From contig CAJNDS010002068.1 of the NCBI GenBank assembly GCA_905221605.1, positions 275,001 to 339,000 of the forward strand: 64,000 bases of DNA, given 5' to 3'. This DNA comes from Symbiodinium natans (lineage: Eukaryota > Sar > Dinophyceae > Suessiales > Symbiodiniaceae). The position numbers were made by a program, and so were the translations under genes. The notes beneath the pieces are model-generated. The model was given only the letters and a program-made list of their open reading frames with translations, did no database searches and was not told where the DNA came from. Position 1 is the first letter of the stretch; every line of letters starts with the position of its first letter. Of the stretch, positions 1 to 11,071 are shown piece after piece.

Positions 1-796
1 ACTTCGGTGCGCGGGGCAACCAACCTCATCAACATCAGCCGCTTAGCCGACTTAAACAAAACAAGGCTATGTAGCACAAGAACTCTCAATTGCCGCCGTG
101 CCTCCAACGAAGCATGGCAAAGACCATACGCAAAACCAGAGTATGGCCGACGCCGCCACACCGCGCATTCGCTTCATAGCTGAGAGATGCTTTCTGTTCC
201 AATATGTTCCAATTATTCAGCCAAACTGCTGCCAAGCACACAATGACCAAACACTTCACACACGAGCGCTGCACCTCACGCATGCCAAAAAGCAGGCAAA
301 CCAGCAGGGCGCACCGTCCCCATGTTGAGCTCGTCGTTGGTGTCGTCGGTTTCCAGTGGCGGTGTTATAATCTTTTGGGGATTTTTCTATTAGGGTCTTA
401 CCCCACACCTCATATTAGGATATGGGTTATTTTATGGTTGAGGGTAGGGTTTGTTTAGGTGCTTTGGGTTTTGGATTGTGTTTTGGACTGTTGTTTGGGG
501 TTGGTAGGTTGCTTTGTTTCGGGATTGTTGTGTTGATTGTTGGGAGGTGCTTTGTGTTTTGCGGGATTTCAGGGTTGAAATGTTAGGCGGTTTGAGAAAT
601 GGGTTGAAAGCGTAGGGGGGAGTATAGGATGTGAGGTGTGGGGTTAGCCTATGCTTGCTCCTACCCCCCCTTCCTCCCCCCCCTACCCCCCCCTACGACT
701 CGAAAACTCTGGGCTTGCAACTTTGTCGCTTCCATGAAGGCCCACTGCTCGTAGATGTCCTGACAAACTCACACTGGGTGCTCCGTAGATTTGAAT
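1..796. other. No gene seen
   Basis: Mixed sequence to ~350, then a G/T-rich stretch (360-640) and a C-rich stretch (660-700). Short open frames lack coding character. Confidence 0.6.
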
Positions 797-898
797 TTTA
801 GGGGGGGGGGGGGGTTAGGGGTTTTAGGGTTTAGGGGTTTAGGGGTTTGGGGTTTAGGGCTTAAGGGATAAGGGTTTAGGGTTTAGGGTTTAGGGCTT
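797..898 (+). repeat. Interstitial telomere-like block
   Basis: A G14 tract followed by degenerate TTTAGGG units. A smaller block is at 1001-1041 and an opposite-strand one at 1300-1341. Confidence 0.85.
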
Positions 899-1599
899 CC
901 TGAATCACATGCTTTTTAAGCCCAGGTCTCCATGGACAGACTCCGCGCATTGCCTTTGGTCTGCTGCAAGGCCTTGCCAGGTCACGCACAATGTTTTTGT
1001 GGGGGTTTAGGGTTTAAGGTTTAGGGTTTAGGGTTTAGGGCTGGAGGGTGCCAATCCTCGTCAGAGCTATGCTGGCTTCTGACAACTGCACACCAGTCCA
1101 GTTCAAGTTTGCATCCTCGAAAAGCAGCCCCACACAATGGATAGCTTGTGAACCATGCCAGTTCTGGTGCGCAGCGAACCTCTCTGCCGCAGAGCACGTA
1201 GCCGAATCCAGGAACACCCTGGCTGCAGGCAATGAAAGCCTACAAAGAACCCCGTGTGCAACCATCAAGCAGAAAACAGGCCCTGCTGCAACAAGAGGCC
1301 CTAAACCCTAAACCCTAAACCCTAAACCCTAAACCCTAAACTTAGTGAGGGGTCGCTTCCGTCGAGCGACAGACCCCGAACGGCTTGGCCGAGGGCTCAC
1401 AGCCCGAGCGCCCACACGAAAAGAGCGGGCCGCGGAGAGGTGAGGGTAAAGCCTCACCGGCTTGTCCTGTACAGGCCAACGACCCTGGCCTTGCTGGCCT
1501 AAGGGATGGCCGTATCCAGACCACCTTTAGTGTTAACTAAAGTAGAACCCCAAACCTGGGGCCGTTGGGGTGGTTTAGGGTTTCGGAGGCTTGCCGCGC

Positions 1600-1907
1600 C
1601 CCCCCCCGCCCGGGGGCTCCCTGCCCCTGGTGGCTGGATTCCTGGACCAGGGGGCGTCGAGGGGGTCCAGGCAGGCTGGTTGCTCAATTTCGTGATTTGG
1701 GAGAAACGGGGCATTGGTCGGGCTGTTGGGGCTGCCGGCCCCCCCCCGCCCGGGGGCCCCCTGCCCCTGGTGGCTGGATTCCTGGACCAGGGGGCCGTCG
1801 AGGGGGTCCAGGCAGGCTGGTTGCTCAATTCCCCTGCTGGCTGGATTCCTGGACCAGGGGGCCGTCGAGGGCGTCCAGGCCGGCTGGTTGCTCAATTTCG
1901 TGATTTT
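1600..1907 (+). repeat. GC-rich tandem repeat, three units
   Basis: Units starting near 1600, 1741 and 1833 share GGCTGGATTCCTGGACCAGG, a GTCGAGGGGGTCCAGGCAGG-like segment and GGCTGGTTGCTCAATT. The third unit lacks the leading CCCCGCCCGGGGG part. Confidence 0.8.
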
Positions 1908-1964
1908 TGGGGCTGTTATCACTCCCGTGCGCCTCCTCAGGGCCTGAGGCGCTTGCAGACGTTC

Positions 1965-2367
1965 AGGATTTAATGTTCAGGGCGGCCGAACAGGGCAAGA
2001 AGCCTCGGCCCGAACAGGGTCGAGACGCTTTCCGACCTCAATAATGCTTTCGAGCCTCAAGAGGGCTGGGCGATGGCAGGAAACGCGTGGGCCTCTGAGG
2101 CAGAGGGGCCGAAGCGTTCAGGATTTAGTGTTCAGGGCGGTCCGAACAGGGCAAGAAGCCTCGGCCCGAGCAGGGTCGAGGTTACCACCAGGCGTTTTTC
2201 GAACCTCAATAGATGCTTTCGAGCCTCAAGAGGGCTGGACGATGATTTAGTGTTCAGGGCGGTCCGAACAGGGCAAGAATCCTCGGCCCGAGCAGGGTCG
2301 AGGTTACCACCAAGCGTTTTCCGAACCTCAATACATGCTTTCGAGCCTCAAGTGGGCTGGGCGATGA
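1965..2367 (+). repeat. Tandem repeat of ~125-150 bp, three units
   Basis: Units near 1965-2100, 2117-2245 and 2246-2367 share TTTAGTGTTCAGGGCGG, GAACAGGGCAAGAA, CCTCGGCCCGA and TGCTTTCGAGCCTCAAG. The overlapping open frames in several phases follow from the repeat, not from a gene. Confidence 0.75.
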
Positions 2368-2537
2368 CGACTTGAAATGCGTCTTGGGTTGAGGTGAAAG
2401 CCCCGCTTGAGGGGGGTTGGGGGGGTGAACCCTAAACCCTAATTGAGAATAGTTTGGGTGGCCGGGGCGGGTGTACGGGCAACGCGAGCGCGCGGCCCGG
2501 GGTGCTTCACACCCGAGCGCGCGACCTCGCACGCACA

Positions 2538-2789
2538 CCCTAAACCCTAAACCCTAAACCCTAAACCCTAAACCCTAAACCCTAAACCCTAAACCCTAAA
2601 CCCTAAGCCCTAAGCCCTAAGCCCTAAGCCCTAAGCCCTAAGCCCTAAGCCCTAAGCCCTAAGCCCTAAGCCCTAAGCCCTAAGCCCTAAGCCCTAAGCC
2701 CTAAACCCTGAACCCTGAACCCTGAACCCTGAACGCGAACCCTAAACCCTTAAGCCCTGAACACCCCTAAGCCCTAAACACCCCTAAGC
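2538..2789 (-). repeat. Telomere-like block with homogenised CCCTAAG sub-array
   Basis: CCCTAAA units, then ~14 consecutive CCCTAAG units (2601-2702), then four CCCTGAA units: three variant types in separate runs. Confidence 0.9.
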
Positions 2790-2929
2790 ACAGCTCCAGT
2801 GCCTCAATGCATTTGTTTGCAGAGCTTACGGCAAAGTCGATGCCCCAGGACCTTGGCTGGACTCTGCCTTACCGGACGTAATTCCCCTAAATCCTAAACC
2901 CTAAACCCTAAACCCGAAACCCTAAACTC

Positions 2930-3157
2930 CCGGGCAGCTCCTGCCGGGATTTGGAGATGAGGTTTTTTGTAGACCCTAGACTACGAATTGCTTAAGAACC
3001 CCCCCCCCCCCCCCCAAAATGAAAAGATATTGTTCCTCATAAGGGCAATATAGGGATTACTGTTTGAGTTTTTTTGGGGGGGTTCATAAGCCTTAAGCAA
3101 ATAGTAGTAGACCTGCTTCTTCACTGTATCCGTTACGGCATCCAGGTCAGGGCTCGC
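2930..3157 (+). repeat. Segmental duplication, copy 1 (inverted relative to 14073-14205)
   Basis: Outside the inserted element, CATCTCCAAATCC and GGATGCCGTAACGGATACAG segments match, in reverse orientation, the flanks of the collapsed element at 14132-14161. The match stops where CCCTAAA repeats begin at ~3157. Confidence 0.6.
2972..3112. mobile_element. MITE-like element, TTGCTTAAGAACC family (loaded copy)
   Basis: Inverted termini around TTGCTTAAGAACCCCCC / GGGGGGGTTCATAAG with core CATAAGGGCAATATAGGGATTACTG. A C15 tract (3001-3015) is in the left arm. Flanks are shared, inverted, with 14073-14205. Confidence 0.6.
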
Positions 3158-3463
3158 ACTAAACCCTAAACCCTAAACCCTAAACCCTAAACCCTAAACC
3201 CTAACCCCTAAACCCTAAACCCTAAACCCTAAACCCTAAACCCTAAACCTTCTTCGACAACGCTGGCTGTCTCCGTAGCTTGCCAAGCGGCATGTCCAGG
3301 GGATAGGCACCAAAGCCGCTCATCGAGTCGACGAGAACTGGCAGCGTCTTGGGGGAAAACGGGTGGGAGCGGGGAGTCCATGCGAAGTTCAGGCTATCTG
3401 TGAGCCACGACCCCTAAACCCTAAACCCTAAACCCTAAACCCTAAACCCTAAAGCCTAAACCC
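3157..3463 (-). repeat. Two CCCTAAA blocks
   Basis: Arrays at 3157-3250 and 3411-3463 separated by 160 bp of unique sequence. A minus-strand block at 2886-2930 precedes them and a TTTAGGG block at 3600-3678 follows. Confidence 0.9.
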
Positions 3464-4254
3464 CCGGCCTCTGATGGAAGGAAACTCCGCCTTGATGTTT
3501 TTCACCAGCTCTTTGAGTGGGTTGAGGACCTTGCTGACCCTGTGCTGCAACAGCCAAACTCCAAGTTCAAGCCTAGGGCCTCGAGCCATACACAAACATA
3601 GGGTTTAGGGTTCAGGGTTTAGGGTTTGGGGTTTAGGGTTTAGGGTTAGGGTTTAGGATGTAGGGTTTAGGGTTTAGGTAAGGATTGTGAAATTGTAAAG
3701 CAGAGATGGGGTACGGTGCAGCTTAGTGGCACCAGCGGTAGTCTCGTGGTGCACAAAAGAAACGTCGGTGAAGTCCTTGTGCTTCATTGTATGCAAAGGT
3801 CAGTACAGGCAGGGTCAGAAGAGCTGCGTGTGACATGTCCATCTGCCACAGATTCAAATAATTTTGCGGGGAGTCATGTTGGTGGCACCAAGGATGTTGC
3901 GAGATGGCGATGTGGACGGATCCATGCAAAGTGTGGGTTCGTGGGCATGTGCTGCACAAGCCGCAGGCACTTGCCAGCCGAGTACTGCGTAAATTCAGCT
4001 ACATCTTTATGGGTCTGTAGCCGGCTCGAGAGTTCTTAGGAACGTTCTTAGCCGACCGGCAACGGAGTTTTGGAGGTGTTCTCCGTAGCTTCTCGCAAGA
4101 ACGCGGACATGGCAATGGAACGTCACAGCACAAATCCGTTAAACCACTAAAGGTCAGAATGCATATGTGTGGAGCGTATTTACGTACGCATGTATGCATG
4201 TATGCACGCAACGATGTGTGTTGTTGTGGGTTGGTGCAGTATGGTATTATGCAA

Positions 4255-4609
4255 CCCCCCCCCCCCCCCCCAACCCTGAACCCTAAACCCCAAACCCTAA
4301 ACCCTATAGACCCTAGACCCTAGACCCTAAACCCTAAACCCCAAACCCCAAACCCCAAACCCCAAACCCAAAACCCCAAACCCCAAACCCTAAACTAAAC
4401 CCTGAAGCCTCTCATAAGAAGCTACGATGGCAAATTGCAAACTCCACCCGCTCCTCTGCTTCCCGCAGCGCGGCCAAGACCTGGAGACGGTGGAGGCAAG
4501 AAAAGCCCAAGAGGTTTTAGGGTTTAGGGTTTAGGGTTTAGGGTTTAAGGTTTAAGGTTTAGGGTTTAGGGTTTAGGGTTTAGGGTTTAGGGTTTAGGGT
4601 TTAGGGGAT
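4255..4609. repeat. C tract, CCCCAAA-variant block and opposite TTTAGGG block
   Basis: A C16 run then CCCTAAA/CCCCAAA units to ~4405; a unique ~110 bp; then ~13 TTTAGGG units at 4516-4609 in the opposite orientation. Confidence 0.85.
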
Positions 4610-5940
4610 GACAATACTCGTAGGGATAGCCAGAGCGCAATGATGAGGATAACGCTAGTTAGGTGATAATGATACCGATGCTGTCTAAGATAAATGGAAT
4701 GGCAAAGAAAGGAAGAGTAAATGCAGTTCAGGGTTTATGCAAGTGGTCCTGCGGACGATCCGTCTAAGAGGCACGGGTCTTCAGGTTCGGGGCTACCTGG
4801 CGAGAAGCAGCTTTGTCTTAGGTCCTTTGCGGCTTACTTACTGCCCTATCTTTCCATGCAACCCCAAACTTGATTCTGGGCCCGAGTGGCTTTCTTCACG
4901 CAGATGGCTTCATTGTCCTGGCTGGTACAAGCGTCGGGAGGCTTGCAAGCGGGAATCCCAAGAGCACTGAAGGTAGCATCCCCTATCATCCCCGGACCTC
5001 ATTTTGTCATGGTTCGTCTTCAGTGTAAGCCTGTCACATTGCCTCGACAGAGTGTCTACAAGGGACCTTACAACCAAGTACTGGCACCAGCCGCCACTTT
5101 AACGCAACATGGGGCCTCGAAGTCCAAGGTCTCGTGATCGATGTCCATGCACTGGCACATGGCCTGGCGTTCGAGGCCAGGCAAACTGGACCCCTGAACA
5201 CAAGCAACAAAAAAGAGCGTCGAAGAATGTGAACCCGAATGTCGAGATTCCATTTGAAACATGAATGAGAGAATGCCCGGAGACCCCCGCAAACTCAATC
5301 TCAAGCAGCCCTGCATGCGCAAGCACTGGTTGAGAGCAGATGTTGCCGAGATTGCCATAGAATATGGATCAGTGCGGTTCCATTGCAAAGTGCCTCTCAT
5401 TGTTCAGGTAAGTGTCTCGCTTATTTGGCCGCAAATGCAGCCTCTTTGGGTCAGCAAATGTCGTGTACAGCAAACCACCATCCCCTGCTGCCTTCTGACG
5501 GAGGCCATAGGCACCATTGGTCACGATCAGCACCTCATGTCAGGGATCCAATTGGGGAAGGAGGATTCATCGACACGCACAAGACTCCCAGATGAGCTTG
5601 CTGCTGCGTCGCCGAATATGGCCAACATAAGGCGTAAACACCCCGGCAAGAAGTGTACATCAGAACAATAACAATGGTGTCAAGAAGAGCAAGTACCGTC
5701 AAGAATGTTAAAAGTGATACTACTGAAAACATTAAATACATAACCGTAGCAAAATAATGGTGATGATCATTTTACAAGCAGTAGCTATGACAATAGTTTG
5801 CGCTTCAACTTCTTTTGCTACCTGCAAAAATCTAGGAAACTTGTAGAAGTGCCATGTAGCACCCCATTCTGCCACCACCCTTGGTACGCTTATGGCTTTG
5901 TTGAGGGATTCCGAGGACATGCACGCTTGAAACTTTGCTG
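4610..5940. other. No gene seen; 3' side of the SLOG-SLATT gene
   Basis: Open frames up to 136 codons overlap on both strands without recognisable domains. The part next to 5941 may be 3' untranslated region of the minus-strand gene. Confidence 0.5.
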
Positions 5941-8900
5941 TCATGGACAAGCAGGCCCAACATCAAAGTCGGGCCCCGCAACTGAATTACCAGCTGGATT
6001 GGTCTTTGGGCTCGCCGTCTTTGGGCTTGCCGTTCCTTCAACCTCGTTAGCAACTGGGTTGGTCCCTTCTGCACTTAATGTCTTGGCGGCTGGTCCAGCT
6101 GACGTCGTGTACGCGTACGCCTCGCGCAGCACTGCGCCCTCTGTCAAGTCGACGATCCACTGTTTCATGCTCGGGGTCCGGCGCTCCACAACCCCTGATG
6201 CGGACCACTTCTGCCGGATGGTCACGAGGTCCTGGATGGAGGAGTTGACAGCTGCCAGGCGGGCGTGCAATCCTTCGTGTTGCATCAGGCTGTTCATAGC
6301 CGCGCCCACTGCAACCATGAACGGTATGCACAGCTTTTGGTCCAGAGCGCCCAAGACTGTTCCAAGCACAGATGCCATGACGATGAGAGCCTCGTAAATT
6401 GTTACTCGGCGCGATAACTTTGGCGCCAGATCCTGCCAATATTGCAACTTGGCAGCCAACCTCTGTTCAAAATACTCCTCAATAGTACAGCTTGTCGCTA
6501 TCTGAACACACTTCGACTCGATTTGCGGGGTACGCGCCGCATCTTCCAGCAATGGTAGCGACGTCTCTTGGAGCGCAGGCTCAGAGGAGAATTGGTTGGT
6601 GCAGCTCACCAGGAACCCCATGTCTCCCACCTTAGGTGGCACATAAAGGGAGTCATGGTGGAACTCGCTTGCAATGCTCCCATAGATCTCTGAGATCTTC
6701 GATGCGAGCACAGCCGGGCTTTGCGCCTCCAGCGAGTTGTACTCGGACGCCTGGACCCGGAACTTGTAGACTTCCGACTCCACCTGCTCAGCAGCCAAGT
6801 GCACCGCACCCCACTTGGACATATATCGGAGGCGCGAGAGCAGCGTGAAGGCCAAACCTCCCAGGGCTGGGAGAAGTACCAAGGCCCCATGGACGAAGGA
6901 TTCCCAGATGGGATACTTATTCCTCCCGTCCTAGGCTGCTCAGCTCAAAGGGGTTTAGCAGGGAACCTAAACCCCCTAAAAAAGGGAATAAGGGTACTGG
7001 GCATCCTAGCATCTAGGTTGGCATCCACCCAAGCACCGGTCACTGCGATCAGCGTGGAGACCATTGACAGGAATACTCCGCCAATCGCCACAAAGTTCGC
7101 CAGCGCGGCAAACCTTCTTAGTTGTCCAGTAACCTGGGGGAATTCAAGGTTAACCTTCGGGATTATAAGGGGATTATACTACCCCAAAAAAGGTTCAAGG
7201 TTCCCTAATCTACTACTGGGCCTTCGAGCGTTGTAGCGAAGCTGGCTTAGCATCACTTGCGCTTCATCCACACATCGAGCTCGGACGTTGTCAGCTCCCA
7301 GAAGCAGCCCACTGCCACAGGTGCTCGCAAAGCAGGAGCTCAACTTGTCAAGGATGGCATCAGGGGCATCTTTGAAGCAGTCCACCACCACGAAAGTCTG
7401 CTTTAAGCGAGACCAATCCTTACGCAGGAGTGACCTCAAGAAGGGAAACAGACTTCTACTTGACCATGCATTCTGCGTCAGCTGCTCGCGCGCAGAGTCC
7501 CCCAGCTTCTCGCGCATCCGTTGGATCACCCCGGAAGCGCCAATGTCGAGACCAGTCTCGCCAGACTCAGCGATGTTCATCATGGCATCCAACGCGTGGC
7601 TCCACATGTCCGTGGCCTGACCCGTGTACTTGAGGAGAATGGTCGGTCTACCCTTATCCAAAGAATCGAAGATTATGTCGCTGACATGGCCGTCGCCTAT
7701 GGCTCCGCCGCTGAAGACAGTGCCGAAATGCCCCAGCCACTCGATAGGAAAGGACACGGCGCTGGAAGAAAAGCTGCCAGCACAAGGGCAAAAGATGTAG
7801 TGGCTGGCCTAAGGTTCCAAAACCTTCACCAAAATCGAGGCCAGTGCGGCTAGCTACGTGCTGCTTGCTTGAATGCTAGACAAAAAAGAAGCGCAAAGCC
7901 GCAGAGACCAACGTGCTTTGAGAAAAGACATGGGCTTATGAGAGTTCCTGCGGAGTGGCAGCACGGAAGAACCACCTCCCGTAATGACATCGCCAAAGTG
8001 AGTCCCTGTCCGCTGCTTCTGTCGGCGCCTGCTTGTCCGTGACGGGCCACCACTGCGTGTTGGCGGGAAAGAGATCTTCGGGCAAGATCTGCTTTTGCAA
8101 CTTGGAAAACAAGGTCTCTTCCAAGTGGACCTCTTTGGCTCCTTCTTCCAAGAGCTTCCAAGCCTCCTCCTGGTACTCGTGCTCACCGGTGCGGAACTTG
8201 CCAGTCACCTGCGGATCCACAAACACCAGGATGACGGGTCGACTCTTGGTGCGGAAGAGGGCCGCCTCCAACACAAAGGGCATCTGCCCGATGTTGGGCA
8301 TGTCGATCATGAGCCAGGAGTTCGTTGCGGAGCAGGCCTCAACTAAGGCCACCATGGCTTCGACAAGCCGGTCATACAGGCTACTCCCCACCATCCTTTG
8401 TAGCTGCGCCATACTGACTTCCCCATCTGGGCTTGACTCACTTGACTGCAGCTGCAGCACACGCTGCGCATCTTCCACCACCTTGCCGATTCCCGATCTC
8501 TGCAGCGTGTCTATGTCAGAGGGCAGCAGCAGATGTTTGGGGTGGCAAAAACCTTTCTTGCGCAGCACAGGACGGGACTGACATGACACGTGGTTCCGCA
8601 AGACTACCGGCAATTCAAACTGCCTGAACTTCTTGAGTTTCTGTCCGAAGGAGGCAAATTAATCCCTCGAGCCTCCCACAAGCTCGATCACCAGATTAGG
8701 TCGGCTCAGCCCCCACATGCGCAGTATGTTGGTCAGCTGCGAACGCTCCACCAGCGGCTCGCTCAACCAAAGGTACTCCTTCAAATGAGAAGAAACATGA
8801 AGAAACATGCAATGAATTGGAGGCGGGGACCTTTCGGGACCCTTCACATCACATTCCCCGGAATGTGTCGGGATGCTTTCGGGAGCTCTGCCCCTCAGAC

Positions 8901-9079
8901 CCCCCCCGTTTTTGGGCTTGCTTTCCTTCGCGCACCTGGACCTCGATGTCCAGCTTCTCCAGTCCAGGATGCAGACAGCGCCCAAACTTCAAAGGCTCTA
9001 AAGGCGCTCCGTTCGCACCCATGACCATCGGGTAGCCCATCTGCTCACTGGCCATGGAACCCCGGTGTGGGTGGGCCAT
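5941..9079 (-). CDS. SLOG (LSDAT_euk) - SLATT-like membrane protein gene, six exons, one in-frame stop
   Basis: Proposed exons: 9079-8936, 8778-7976, 7761-~7230, 7133-~7011, 6915-5941. They total ~858 codons and their phases agree. Exon 2 has WGLSRPNLVIELVGGSRD, the start of the TRPM-type LSDAT/SLOG domain. Later come ALVEACSATNSWLMID (place of the family's AWIITGG strand) and, in exon 3, FSGGAIGDG...GRPTILLKYTGQATD (place of GG...GRxAD). Exons 4-5 hold a hydrophobic helix pair (FVAIGGVFLSMVSTLIAV; ALVLLPALGGLAFTLL) and a second pair near residues 713-748, resembling two-helix SLATT modules. In prokaryotes SLOG and SLATT act in nucleotide-triggered defence. No six-helix pore follows, so it is not a TRPM channel. 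A TAA at 8659-8661 interrupts the SLOG start right after GGSRD while the frame continues: nonsense mutation, pseudogene or assembly error. Donor sites of the last two introns are uncertain (GC or GA). The start ATG is the first in the open stretch. Confidence 0.65.
6916..7010 (-). mobile_element. Introner-like insert forming intron 4 of the SLOG-SLATT gene
   Basis: About 95 bp between the two membrane exons. Terminal inverted repeat CCCAGTACCCTTATTCC against CCCAGATGGGATACTTATTCC (partial); the core TTTTTTAGGGGGTTTAGG...CTAAACCCCTTT is self-complementary. The donor would be GC or GA. Same size class as intron 3. Confidence 0.5.
7134..7229 (-). mobile_element. Introner-like insert forming intron 3 of the SLOG-SLATT gene
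   Basis: About 95 bp between the SLOG exon and the first membrane exon, made almost entirely of an imperfect inverted repeat: CCCAGTAGTAG...GGAACCTTGAACC on one side against CCAGTAACC...GGTTAACC on the other. It shares the CCCAGTA-type terminus and AT-rich core with 54697-54803. Exact splice sites are uncertain; a GC donor is the simplest reading. Confidence 0.5.
7762..7975 (-). other. Intron 2 of the SLOG-SLATT gene
   Basis: 214 bp, donor GTGGTT after CATTACGGGAG, acceptor TTCTTCCAG. The split codon AG+C keeps the SLOG frame open from exon 2 into exon 3. Confidence 0.5.
8779..8935 (-). other. Intron 1 of the SLOG-SLATT gene
   Basis: 157 bp with GTGCG donor after ...GTCCAG and an acceptor after a pyrimidine-rich run ending TTTGAAG. 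It joins VQ to EYLWLSEP in phase 0. Confidence 0.55.
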
Positions 9080-9445
9080 GAGGCTTCGAAGCCCACCTGC
9101 CCCCCGCTCCTTACGGAGTTCGCAGAGGTTTGAGCAGGCAAGACATCTGAGGGCATCTGACTGCCGGCTGAGCTAATTAAGATGTGGTGAGGCGAACGCT
9201 GAAACTCCGAAAAGACTCCGACCACACGTGCAAGGTCGACAGCAACGCGCAGGCACCCGGTTAGCACATCGGAAAATCTGCGCCCCAAGCGTTAGAAGAC
9301 CAAGTCCCTCAAGCTTAACGCCTATCCGATCCTCGTCCATCTAGCGAAGGAGAGCGGTCCCAGCCCACGTAGCTGTAGGACCCACTTCACAATACCCGAA
9401 CAGAAAAGGTGGCCTGCGATGTCGAAGAAAGGCAAAGGTGTCTCT

Positions 9446-9555
9446 ACAGGCGTTTCCGAATATAGGGGGGTACCTTATTGGGATCCTTGTGATGAAGGGA
9501 TCTTACTATTTGGAGGCCTATACTAGGGGTCCCTTACTTTCGGAAACCCCCCTGT
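9446..9555. mobile_element. MITE-like element, GTTTCCGAA family
   Basis: ACAGGCGTTTCCGAATA and CTTTCGGAAACCCCCCTGT are inverted ends. Degenerate relatives with GGGTACCC and TTCGGAAACCCCC parts occur near 12071-12170, 19228-19335 and 42100-42185. Confidence 0.5.
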
Positions 9556-9811
9556 CTGCTTCCCCAAGGCATCTTCCTAAGGAGGGGCCTGTACTGCGGT
9601 TTGGCATTGCCGTCTCCGACTGGATGTGCATGGCAAAATGAACTCCGGCATCGGATGAAGAGGCTTAAGGCAGAGGCCCGATTCAAGTCTTCACTGCTCA
9701 AAGGTGGGGGCCGTGGCGGTGACGCAGAGTTTCTTCGGGTTTTTTTGTGGCCTTGGCAGACATGGGGCTGCCTCATCAACTTCACCTCATCATGGCCAGA
9801 GTCTAGCCATT

Positions 9812-9912
9812 CTAATATAGGGGCCTGAATACTTAGAGTTTTGGGGGGTTATTGTAGTATAATCATGCAGGGACTGTAAAAAACTATTCGAAATTTTCCC
9901 CGACCCCTGTAT
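9812..9912. mobile_element. MITE-like element, TATAGGGGCCTGAA family
   Basis: AATATAGGGGCCTGAATA at the left and TTTTCCCCGACCCCTGTATT at the right. Related copies at 19443-19537 and 53183-53268 share the ends and the AGTAATTCCTCCGACCCCTA-type right arm. Confidence 0.5.
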
Positions 9913-10233
9913 TGCCATACCAAAACACGAAACATTCCTTGCACCCTGTAGACCCTTCAGCCGGCCCAAAGCTTGGAAGCACCTTGCCGCCTTTCCGCGG
10001 CACGGCTGCGCCGATCATGGCTTCGACAGCCGTGGTGCCGGAGCCCTGAACAGCTTACGAAGACAAGGACCTCAAACTCTAAACCCTAAACTTTGAGGGT
10101 ATTTCTTTGAAGGCCTTGCTGGAGTCCTGGGTCCACCGGACTTGTCTTGTTTTCAGCTGCCTTTGTACAAGACGATTCTTTTGGGGAACTTCTTTGGGGT
10201 CTCATCAGATCGACCTTCAACCGTCCCATCCTT

Positions 10234-10340
10234 CCCAGACCCTGGGACGATCCAAAAACAGATCCCCTTAAGGGTTCCTAAGAATGACCCAAGAGTACTA
10301 TTTGGGGCTTCTATTTTTTGGATCCTCTCAGGGGTCTGGG
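10234..10340. mobile_element. MITE-like element, CCCAGACCCCTGG family
   Basis: CCCAGACCCTGGGACGATCC at the left and GGATCCTCTCAGGGGTCTGGG at the right (partial complement), around CCTTAAGGGTTCC and an AGTACTATTTGGGG core. Confidence 0.6.
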
Positions 10341-10680
10341 CGCTTTATGGTTTCTGGATGTCACACAAGTCGCCATGGAGCCCCTGATGTTGGAAAATGT
10401 CCTGACACCAACACGACGTAGACACTTTATAGGGTTCTTCAGGGAGAAGGGTTCAAGGGGGGTAAGTAGCCCAAGGTTCCCTAATACTCCCCACTGCTCC
10501 CTAAGGCTGGATCCCTAAGCTTCTCTAAGGTTTTGCTCGGTACCTACCCCCCCATGAACCCTGAACCCTAAACCCTAAACCTTAAACGGGCCAGGGAGGA
10601 TTTAAGAACCCTGTATACACTGCAGGGCTGCGACCTGAACGATCACACACTCATATCCGTCGGCCTGGCATGTGCTGGGC

Positions 10681-10857
10681 GGGGGGGGGGGGGCGTATTA
10701 GGGGGGGGTATTAGCGGGGGGGTTTTAGGGTGGGGTGCTAGGGGGGTATTAGGGGGGGTACTTGCGGGGGGGTTTCAGGGTGGGGTGTTTAGGGGGTATT
10801 AGGGAGGGGTACTAAGTGGTGCTAACGGTGGGAATTAGGGGGGGGGGGGGGGTATTA
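10681..10857 (+). repeat. G-rich degenerate repeat
   Basis: Irregular units of GGGGGGTATTAGGGG / GGGTACT type flanked by pure G tracts. Confidence 0.75.
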
Positions 10858-11071
10858 GCACGCAGCCGCTGAGATCCAATCGGGAAACATCCGTCAACTG
10901 CTGTGGAGACCTCTCGACAATCATGATCCTGAACATCTCGAAGCCAGAAAACATGCCAGATATCCTGGGAGACCCCTGCGATCGACAGAAGTTGATGTCG
11001 GACGTCCTCAACGGCATCCAGGAAAAGCCTGGGCAGCGTTCATTCCCTGAGAGCGCTTGCTACTGCATCCC

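Larger units (their letters stand above)
9080..11071. other. Gene-free spacer with three inverted-repeat elements
   Basis: Apart from the elements at 9446, 9812 and 10234 and the G-rich tract at 10681, nothing is recognised. Possible upstream exons or promoter of the SLOG-SLATT gene could lie in 9080-9400. Confidence 0.5.

Noticed and set aside
1499-1973. Six overlapping frames of 77-155 codons
   Set aside because: Open on both strands and in several phases because of the GC-rich tandem repeat; amino-acid repeats follow the DNA period.
1600-2367. Possible CRISPR-like direct repeats
   Set aside because: Units are long, adjoining and variable without unique spacers of constant size; eukaryotic context.
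5261-5671. 136-codon plus-strand frame
   Set aside because: No domain, overlapped by equally long minus-strand frames; probably 3' flank of the SLOG-SLATT gene.
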